This document shows positions 22,716 to 28,995 of a DNA stretch of 38,767 nt, one piece after another (position 1 is the first letter of the stretch; the number at the start of each line of letters is the position of its first letter). The position numbers were made by a program, and so were the translations under genes. The stretch is from Streptomyces hygroscopicus subsp. hygroscopicus (GTDB lineage Bacteria; Actinomycetota; Actinomycetes; Streptomycetales; Streptomycetaceae), in NCBI RefSeq assembly GCF_001553455.1, contig NZ_BBOX01000263.1, positions 1 through 38,767 of the forward strand, given 5' to 3'. The notes beneath the pieces are model-generated. The model ran no database searches, had not been told where the DNA came from, and worked only from the letters and a program-made list of their open reading frames with translations.

Positions 22716-25045
22716 TGGGCAGAGCGCGGCTCGCCGAGCTGCACGGTGTCGCCACCTCCTACGAGCCCGCCCCGGGCCGCACCGTCCAGGTGCCCGAGGA
22801 CACTGTCGTCGCCGTGCTCGCCGCACTCGGTGTGGACGCCTCGACCCCCCGATCCGTGACCGAAGCGCTGGACCGGCACGCCGCCCGCCAGCGCGACCGG
22901 CTGCTGCCCCCCTGCGTGGTGGTGCGCCCGGGCAGGGCGCCCCGCCTGAGCCTGCCCGAGGGCACGGCACTGCGCGTGCGCGCCGAGGACGGCGCACCGC
23001 ATGCGCGGGGGCGGTCGGCCGCGGGGGCCCGCGGAGCCGACGGCCTCCTCGCGGATGGTCTCGTCGCGGACGGCCGCCTTACGGGCGGCACGGGCGGCGT
23101 GCGCGCGGACGGACTCCTTACGGGGGGCACGGGCGGCGCTCCGGCGGACGGCCTCCTTGCGGATGGCTCTCCCGCACCGGGCCCTCTCCCCCCTCTTACG
23201 GACGGCCCTCTTACGGACGGCGCGCTCGCCAAGGGCGCCGTCGCCGGCGGCCTCCTCGCCGGGCTCGCCGCGCTGCCGCCCGGCGCCCACACCCTGCTCG
23301 CCGAGGCCCCCGACGGCCGCCGCGCCACCGCCCCCCTCATCGTGGCCCCCGACCGGATGCCGTTACCCCCGGCCCGCAGCCACGGCTTCCTGGTGCAGCT
23401 CTACTCGCTGCTCTCCGCGCGCTCCTGGGGCATGGGCGACCTCGGTGACCTGGCCGACCTCGCCGCCTGGTCGGGGCGGGCGCTCGGGGCCGGCTTCGTC
23501 CAGATCAACCCGCTGCACGCCGCCGTGCCCGGCACCCCGGCCGCGCCCACCGACCCCTCGCCCTACCGCCCCTCCTCGCGGCGCTTCCCCGACCCGGTCC
23601 ATCTGCGGATCGAGGACGTACCCGAATACGCCCATCTGCGCGGTCGCGCCCGCGAGCGGGCCGATCAGCTGCTGGAGGCCGCCGCCGCCCTCCGCCGGTC
23701 CGTCCTGCGCGAGGGCGCCCTCATCGACCGGGACGCCGTATGGGCCCTCAAGCGGGAGGCGCTGGAGCTGGTGCGGACCGTGCCGCTCAGCCCCGGCCGC
23801 CGCGCCGCCTACTGCGACTTCCTCGCCGAGCGCGGTCAGGCACTGGAGGACCACGCCCTGTGGTGCGCGCTCGCCGAGACCCACGGCCCCGAATGGCGCG
23901 GCTGGCCCGACGGGCTGGCCGATCCGCGCTCCGCGCGCACCGCCCGGGCACGCGCCGAACACCTGGAGCGCACCGACTTCCACTGCTGGCTCGCCTGGCT
24001 CACCGACACCCAACTGGCCGCCGCCCAGCGCGCCGCACGCGACGCGGGCATGGACATCGGCCTCGTGCACGACCTGGCGGTCGGGGTCCACCCCTCGGGC
24101 GCCGACGCATGGGCGCTCCAGGACGTCTTCGCCTCCGGCATGTCGATCGGCGCGCCTCCGGACGCCTTCACCTCCCGGGGCCAGGACTGGGGCCTGCCGC
24201 CGTGGCGCCCGGACGCCCTCGCGGCCACCGGATACGCCCCCTACCGCGATCTGCTGAGCGGCCTCCTGCGGCACGCGGGCGCGCTCCGCATCGATCATGT
24301 GATGGGGCTCTTCCGGCTGTGGTGGGTCCCGGAGGGGCGCGAACCGGCCGAGGGCTGTTACGTCCGCTACGACGCGGAGGCGATGCTCGGCGTGCTCGCC
24401 CTGGAGGCGCACCGGGCCGGGGCGGTCGTCATCGGGGAGGACCTGGGGACGGTCGAGCCCGGCGTACGGGAGGAACTGGAGCGGCGGGGGGTGCTGGGGA
24501 CGTCGGTGATGTGGTTCGAGCGCGCCTACGGCGAGCCCGGCGCGGCTCGTCCGCTGTCGCCGGAGGAGTGGCGCACTGACTGCCTGGCCACCGCGACGAC
24601 CCACGATCTGCCGAGCACGGCCGCCCGGCTCACCGGTGACCACGTCGAACTCCGTCACCGGCTGGGCCTGCTGAGCCGTCCCCTCGCCGAGGAACGGGCG
24701 GCGGACGCGATCGAGGTCGCCGAATGGCTGACGCTGCTGGGGCGGCTCGGGCTGCTGCCGGAGGGGCCGGGCGACGAGGAGGCGGCGGTCACGGCCGTCC
24801 ACCGCTTCCTGCTGCGCACCCCGGCGAGGCTGGTGGGCGTCTGGCTGCCGGACGCGGTGGGGGACCGCAGACCGCAGAATCTGCCGGGCACCTGGGACCA
24901 GTACCCCAACTGGCGGCTGCCGATCGCCGACGCCGAGGGGCGCCCGATGTCCCTGGAGGAGCTGATCGCCTCACCCCGGCTGCGCGCGCTGATGGCCGAG
25001 GTGGCCCGGCTCGCCCCGCGCGCCCCGGCCCGTGAGACCCCGTGA
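22715..25045 (+). CDS. malQ: MalQ: 4-alpha-glucanotransferase (amylomaltase, GH77)
   Basis: 776-residue cytoplasmic enzyme that transfers maltooligosaccharide units, used in maltodextrin and glycogen metabolism. The GH77 core has the nucleophile Asp527 (RIDHVMGLFR), acid/base Glu575 (VVIGEDLGTV) and transition-state Asp631 (TTHDLPSTAA). FVQINPLHAAVPGTP and the MSIGAPPDAF loop are also typical. The actinobacterial N-terminal domain is interrupted at about residues 107-180 by Gly/Ala/Asp/Leu-rich repeats (ADGLL, LTGGTGG, LTDG). Leu217 is a TTA codon (23363-23365), so translation should need the bldA tRNA. The ATG overlaps the upstream gene's stop. It is longer than simple amylomaltases (about 500 residues) because of the N-terminal domain. 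Confidence 0.95.
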   Translation: MGRARLAELHGVATSYEPAPGRTVQVPEDTVVAVLAALGVDASTPRSVTEALDRHAARQRDRLLPPCVVVRPGRAPRLSLPEGTALRVRAEDGAPHARGRSAAGARGADGLLADGLVADGRLTGGTGGVRADGLLTGGTGGAPADGLLADGSPAPGPLPPLTDGPLTDGALAKGAVAGGLLAGLAALPPGAHTLLAEAPDGRRATAPLIVAPDRMPLPPARSHGFLVQLYSLLSARSWGMGDLGDLADLAAWSGRALGAGFVQINPLHAAVPGTPAAPTDPSPYRPSSRRFPDPVHLRIEDVPEYAHLRGRARERADQLLEAAAALRRSVLREGALIDRDAVWALKREALELVRTVPLSPGRRAAYCDFLAERGQALEDHALWCALAETHGPEWRGWPDGLADPRSARTARARAEHLERTDFHCWLAWLTDTQLAAAQRAARDAGMDIGLVHDLAVGVHPSGADAWALQDVFASGMSIGAPPDAFTSRGQDWGLPPWRPDALAATGYAPYRDLLSGLLRHAGALRIDHVMGLFRLWWVPEGREPAEGCYVRYDAEAMLGVLALEAHRAGAVVIGEDLGTVEPGVREELERRGVLGTSVMWFERAYGEPGAARPLSPEEWRTDCLATATTHDLPSTAARLTGDHVELRHRLGLLSRPLAEERAADAIEVAEWLTLLGRLGLLPEGPGDEEAAVTAVHRFLLRTPARLVGVWLPDAVGDRRPQNLPGTWDQYPNWRLPIADAEGRPMSLEELIASPRLRALMAEVARLAPRAPARETP
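23030..23235 (+). repeat. Degenerate repeats inside malQ
   Basis: Imperfect units related to GCGGACGGCCTCCTTGCGG and CTTACGGACGG recur from about 23030 to 23235. They encode the Gly/Asp/Leu repeats of the MalQ N-terminal domain. The repeats keep the antisense strand open too, which creates false frames there. Confidence 0.7.
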
Positions 25046-25065
25046 GCCGGGATGCCGCGAACATG

Positions 25066-25176
25066 GCGGGGCGCCGCCTTCTGTTAGCGCCACTGGGGCC
25101 TGGCGGGGCACTGCCTTCTGCTACCGTCGCCGGGGCCTGGCGGGGCACTGCCTTCTGTTACCGTCGCCGGGGCCCG
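25066..25176. repeat. 37-nt tandem repeats, three copies
   Basis: Units at 25066-25102, 25103-25139 and 25140-25176 share GCGGGGC...GCCTTCTG and end in GGGGCC. Copies 2 and 3 differ at only two positions. They lie just downstream of malQ. Confidence 0.9.
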
Positions 25177-25295
25177 GCGGGTCCTCCCGCCGGGCGGACC
25201 CGTCACCGCCGACGAGCCGCGGATACGGGGACGCGCCCGCCGTGCGGCACCGCGGCTGCCGTCGCGCCGCCGCCCCCGTCCACCTCGGCGAGGCG

Positions 25296-25326
25296 GGCAG
25301 CCCCGGGACGACCTCCCGGGGCTGCC
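25296..25326 (+). terminator. malQ: Terminator hairpin downstream of malQ
   Basis: A 13-bp perfect stem (GGCAGCCCCGGGA / TCCCGGGGCTGCC) with a 5-nt loop and no U-tract. It is likely the end of the peptide-malQ transcript. Confidence 0.75.
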
Positions 25327-25390
25327 GTCATGGGCACCTCAATCCCGTGGTAAAGGCGACCCCGGGCACGCGGCGCCGCGGGGCGTCGGA

Positions 25391-25403
25391 TAACTTGAGT
25401 CCG
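25391..25403 (+). promoter_or_regulatory. Candidate -10 box of a leaderless transcript
   Basis: TAACTT at 25391-25396 lies six bases before the GTG at 25403, and no ribosome site lies between. This spacing would put the transcript start on the start codon. No clear -35 box was found. Confidence 0.45.
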
Positions 25404-25645
25404 TGAGCAACAAGGTCAACAAGAACGCCGTGCGCGCCGGTGCAGTCATCGCCGCGACGACGGCGATGCTGCTGATGTCGTCCCCCGCGTTCGCGCTCAC
25501 CCGCGACGACGGTGACGACCCGGGTCCGGGCCTGAGCGTCGCCGAGACGCTGGGCCTCTATGTCGCCGCTCCGATCATTCTCTTCCTGGTGATCGCGGGT
25601 CTGGTGATGGCGGGAGACAGGAAGTCCCGCAAGCAGACCGACTGA
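25403..25645 (+). CDS. Small exported membrane protein
   Basis: 80 residues, not recognised as a named family. A signal peptide (about 1-32, ending SSPAFA-L) is followed by a short acidic stretch (TRDDGDDPGPG), one transmembrane helix (about 52-70, LGLYVAAPIILFLVIAGLVM) and a basic tail (DRKSRKQTD). The mature protein would sit in the membrane with its N-terminus outside and its basic tail inside. It is flanked by hairpins on both sides, so it is a single-gene unit. The GTG start has no ribosome site and may be leaderless. Confidence 0.8.
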   Translation: MSNKVNKNAVRAGAVIAATTAMLLMSSPAFALTRDDGDDPGPGLSVAETLGLYVAAPIILFLVIAGLVMAGDRKSRKQTD

Positions 25646-25681
25646 GCGATCGATCGACGAAGCGCGCGTACGCCGCTGCCA

Positions 25682-25711
25682 GGGCGCCCCGGCCATCAGG
25701 CCGGGGCGCCC
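25682..25711 (+). terminator. Terminator hairpin after the small membrane protein
   Basis: A perfect 13-bp stem (GGGCGCCCCGGCC / GGCCGGGGCGCCC) with loop ATCA is followed by TTGTCGTTG, a short T-rich run. Confidence 0.85.
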
Positions 25712-25748
25712 TTGTCGTTGTGCCCTCGCGCGTCGCCCGGCCCACCCG

Positions 25749-25900
25749 CCTTCCGCCCGGGGACCACTGGCCTTCGGCGTCCGGGCCATCCGTACGGCCG
25801 CTCGTGTTCCTTCCGGACCACTGGCCTCCGGCGTCCGCCACCCGTACGGCCGCCCCTACGGCCACCCGTTTTCCTTCCGGACCACTGGCCTTCCCGTCCC
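25749..25900. repeat. Degenerate direct repeats around GGACCACTGGCC
   Basis: Three copies of a unit holding CTTCCG...GGACCACTGGCCT start their core at 25761, 25815 and 25879 (54 and 64 nt apart). The first two also share GGCGTCCG and CCGTACGGCCG. Confidence 0.75.
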
Positions 25901-26003
25901 CGGCCCACCCGCTTCCCGGACCGGATCGCCACGTCCGACCGGGGCACGGAGCGTTCCCCGGGCACCATCCCCAGGTCGCGGGCCGTTTATTCTCGCTTTA
26001 ACC

Positions 26004-26030
26004 TACGGTGTCGTAACCTACGGAAGCGTA
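26004..26030. promoter_or_regulatory. Two tandem TACG-N4-CGTA palindromes upstream of the desaturase
   Basis: TACG-GTGT-CGTA (26004-26015) and TACG-GAAG-CGTA (26019-26030) lie 15 nt apart centre to centre, each preceded by ACC. They sit 37-63 nt before the GTG start in an AT-rich stretch. Two equal inverted repeats of this size suit a dimeric regulator such as a TetR-family lipid sensor. The regulator is not in the window. Confidence 0.6.
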
Positions 26031-26066
26031 AGTAAGCCCATCGCCCCCGTCCCCTGGAGCCGCGCA

Positions 26067-27041
26067 GTGACCCTCGCCCCTTCCCACCCCCACGGTCAGG
26101 CCGTATGGAGCGACACCCAGCTCCTGTACGCACTCGAAGAGGTCGTCGAGACCGAGCTGAACCGGCATCTGAAGGTCGCCAAGGAGTGGATGCCGCACGA
26201 GTACGTCCCGTGGAGCGACGGCCGGAACTTCGACGGGGTCATGGGCGGTGAGGCATGGGCGCCCGACCAGTCCAAGGTCAGCGCGGTCGGCCGGACGGCG
26301 CTCGTGGTCAACCTCCTCACCGAGGACAACCTCCCCAGCTACCACCACGAAATCGCGACCCTCTTCGGCCGCGACGGCGCCTGGGGCACCTGGGTGCACC
26401 GCTGGACGGCGGAGGAGGGGCGCCACGGCATCGTGATGCGCGACTACCTGCTGACCAGCCGCGCCGTCGATCCGGTACAGCTGGAGCGGTTCCGCATGGC
26501 GCACATGTCCGAGGGGTTCGAGTCGGACAACCAGCACAGCATGCTGCACACCGTCGCCTACGTGGCCTTCCAGGAGCTGGCCACCCGCATCTCGCACCGC
26601 AACACCGGCCACCACTCCGGTGACCCGGTCTGCGACCGGATGCTGGCGCGCATCGCCGCCGACGAGAACCTGCACATGATCTTCTACCGGAACCTGCTCG
26701 AGAAGGCGTTCGAGCTGGCCCCCGACCAGACCATGTGCGCCGTCCGCGACGTGGTGGTCAACTTCCGCATGCCAGGTCATGGGATGCCCGGATTCGAACG
26801 CGCCGCCGCCCAGATCGCCATCGGCGGCATCTACAACCTGCGCATCCACCACGACGACGTCCTCCAGCCCGTGCTGCGCTTCCTGAAGGTCCTGCAGATC
26901 GGCGGGCTCGGCCCGGAGGGGATCAAGGCGCAGGAGGAACTGGGCCTCTACATGGGCGGACTGAACGACCAGGCCACCAAGTTCGACGAGCGACGCGAGG
27001 CGCTGCTGGCCCGTCGCAGGGCCCGTGCCGAACGAGTGTGA
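26067..27041 (+). CDS. Acyl-ACP desaturase (soluble diiron, DesA type)
   Basis: 324-residue soluble desaturase that would put a double bond into acyl chains on acyl carrier protein, adjusting membrane fluidity. The six diiron ligands of the family can be placed: Glu86 (LTEDNLPSY), Glu117 and His120 (AEEGRH), Glu170 (FQELA), Glu200 and His203 (DENLH). Length fits the actinobacterial group. GTG start with GGAG 7 nt upstream. Two palindromes lie in the promoter. The next gene starts 21 nt downstream on the same strand. Electron donors (ferredoxin, reductase) are not encoded nearby. Confidence 0.93.
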   Translation: MTLAPSHPHGQAVWSDTQLLYALEEVVETELNRHLKVAKEWMPHEYVPWSDGRNFDGVMGGEAWAPDQSKVSAVGRTALVVNLLTEDNLPSYHHEIATLFGRDGAWGTWVHRWTAEEGRHGIVMRDYLLTSRAVDPVQLERFRMAHMSEGFESDNQHSMLHTVAYVAFQELATRISHRNTGHHSGDPVCDRMLARIAADENLHMIFYRNLLEKAFELAPDQTMCAVRDVVVNFRMPGHGMPGFERAAAQIAIGGIYNLRIHHDDVLQPVLRFLKVLQIGGLGPEGIKAQEELGLYMGGLNDQATKFDERREALLARRRARAERV

Positions 27042-27062
27042 TCACTCTGGCACCATCGGGTG

Positions 27063-28883
27063 ATGGTCGAACATTCATCGCAAGAGGGGCCCGGCGCGGC
27101 TCCCGGTGAAACGCCCGCCACGGTGGACCAGGTGGCGGCGGATCAGGAGGCGGACCCGGCGGCCGAGGCGGCCCGGCTGAGGGCCGCCGCCGCGGCCGGG
27201 AAGCCGGGCGCGTACCGGGCGTACGCCGAACTCCTCACCGGACGGGGCCGCCTGGACGAGGCCCTGCCGTGGTGGGCCAGGGCCGCCGACGCCGGGGACG
27301 CGGACGCCTCCCGCACCCTGGCGATCTGTCACAAGGACCGCGGCGAGTTCGCCGAGGCCGAGCGGTGGTACCGCACGGCCGCCGATCGCGACGGCGGCTG
27401 TGCGTTCGGCCTGGCCCGGCTGCTTCAGGAGGCGGGCGACGCGGCCGGCGCCGAGAAGTGGTACGAGCGCGGAGCCGCGCTCGGCAGCGTCGAGTGCAAG
27501 ACCAACGGGGCCGTGATGCTGGCCGCCCGCGGCGCATGGGACACCGCCCTGGAGCGGCTGGCCGAGGCGTCCGCCGAGGGCGACGAGACCGCCGCCCGCG
27601 CCCGCCGGGTCATCCAGGACATGCTGCGCGACCTGGCCCGCTGGCGCGAGGCCCTCGCCCGCGCGGAGGCCGAGGGCGACCCCGAGGAGGCGTACGAGGC
27701 GCTGCGCGAGCTGCTCGATCCGGACCGCAGGGCGATGTTCGAGCGCTACCCCCGGATGGTCGCGGAGGCCGAGGCGCTGTACGCCGGGGCGGCGGCGGTG
27801 GGCAGCGCCAAGGCGCTGGTGGACCAGGCCCTCTTCATCGCCCGCGACCACAGCCGCTGGGACGAGGCCCGCGCCCTCGTCGAACGCGCCCATGGGCTGG
27901 GCTACGACGGCGCGGCGTACGTCCTCGGGGTCTGGGCGGAGGAGAACGGCGAGCTGCGCACCGCCGAGGAGTGGTACCGCACGGCCGACGAGGCGGACGG
28001 CGGCCACATCTGGGCCTGCTTCAACCTCGGCGTGCTGTGCGTACGGCAGCGCCGGCTGGACGAGGCGGAACGGTGGCTGCGGGCCACCGGTGTCGACGAG
28101 GAGAGCCGGGACCCGTTCGACGAGGGCGAGGAGCGGATCGTCACGGCACTGGAGAGCATCGCCGCGATCCGCGCCGACCCCGAGCGGATGCCGCCCGCCG
28201 AGTGGGCGGAGCGGCTGCCGGGGCTGCGGGCCCGCGCCGAGGAGGGCGGCCCGGACGACTGGTACGCGTACGCCGACGCCCTGATGCGGCTGTACCGGCT
28301 CCCGGAGGCCGCCGACTGGTACCGCAAGGCCGGCACCCCGCGCGCCCTGCTGGCCCTCGGCCGGATGCTGTACGAAGGGGGCGGCGCCAACGGGGTGCGG
28401 ATGGTGCCGTACTACGAACCCGCCGCCGCGGAGGGCGACGCCGGGGCCGCGTACGACATCGGCCGCATCCACGACGAGGCCGGGGACCGGCGCACCGCCC
28501 AGATCTGGTTCCGCCGGGCGGCCGACCTCGGACACGGGCGCGCCGCGTGGTGGCTCGGCTGGACGTCGGAGGAGCGCGGCGGCGATCCACAGCACGCCGA
28601 GCGCTGGTACGTGCGCGCCGCGCGCAGCGGCCTGGTCCCGCCCGCCTTCCTCGCCGGGCGCAGCATGGTCCGGCGCGGCGCCTGCGCCGAGGCCGAACCG
28701 CTGCTGAGGATCGCCTGCGAGGGGGACCACGAGGAGGCGCCGTACTGGCTCGCGCAGGCGCTGCGCGGGCTCGGGCGGACGGAGGAGGCGCAGCGGTGGC
28801 TGCGGGTCGCGGCCGAGACGTACCCGGACCTGCTGCGCCGGTACGGCGACATGGCCCGCCTGGCCGTCCCCGACCCCCGCTGA
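27063..28883 (+). CDS. Sel1/TPR-like repeat protein
   Basis: About 606 residues, cytoplasmic, without signal peptide or membrane segment. From about residue 40 to the end it consists of degenerate helical-hairpin repeats of the Sel1/TPR class with the recurring pattern AERWYRTAAD-x-G / EKWYERGAALG / EEWYRTADEADG. Such solenoids bind other proteins. Start is uncertain: a GTG (27060) immediately precedes the ATG (27063), and no ribosome site is visible, so it may be leaderless or read on from the desaturase transcript. The specific partner is unknown. Confidence 0.85.
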   Translation: MVEHSSQEGPGAAPGETPATVDQVAADQEADPAAEAARLRAAAAAGKPGAYRAYAELLTGRGRLDEALPWWARAADAGDADASRTLAICHKDRGEFAEAERWYRTAADRDGGCAFGLARLLQEAGDAAGAEKWYERGAALGSVECKTNGAVMLAARGAWDTALERLAEASAEGDETAARARRVIQDMLRDLARWREALARAEAEGDPEEAYEALRELLDPDRRAMFERYPRMVAEAEALYAGAAAVGSAKALVDQALFIARDHSRWDEARALVERAHGLGYDGAAYVLGVWAEENGELRTAEEWYRTADEADGGHIWACFNLGVLCVRQRRLDEAERWLRATGVDEESRDPFDEGEERIVTALESIAAIRADPERMPPAEWAERLPGLRARAEEGGPDDWYAYADALMRLYRLPEAADWYRKAGTPRALLALGRMLYEGGGANGVRMVPYYEPAAAEGDAGAAYDIGRIHDEAGDRRTAQIWFRRAADLGHGRAAWWLGWTSEERGGDPQHAERWYVRAARSGLVPPAFLAGRSMVRRGACAEAEPLLRIACEGDHEEAPYWLAQALRGLGRTEEAQRWLRVAAETYPDLLRRYGDMARLAVPDPR

Positions 28884-28951
28884 TGGCTGATCGCTGACCG
28901 GGCCGCACCCGGCAACGAACCCGTCGGACGGCCCCGGCCCTACGCGGCAGC

Positions 28952-28986
28952 GGCGCCGTGCGGGGCGCAGGGCCCCGCACGGCGCC
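28952..28986. terminator. Bidirectional terminator between the repeat protein and pepN
   Basis: A 15-bp perfect stem (GGCGCCGTGCGGGGC and its complement) with a 5-nt loop between convergent genes. No U-tract. Confidence 0.85.
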
Positions 28987-28995
28987 ACACCCCGG

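Larger units (their letters stand above)
25046..25402. other. Spacer after malQ: tandem repeats and a terminator
   Basis: 357 nt without a gene. It holds three 37-nt tandem repeats (25066-25176), a long hairpin (25296-25326) and a TAACTT box at 25391-25396 that probably drives the next gene. Confidence 0.7.
25646..26066. other. Spacer before the desaturase: terminator, degenerate repeats, operator
   Basis: 421 nt without a gene. It contains the hairpin at 25682-25711, a degenerate repeat array (about 25749-25900) and the desaturase promoter region with two palindromes (26004-26030). Frames open across the repeats on both strands look like repeat artefacts. Confidence 0.7.
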
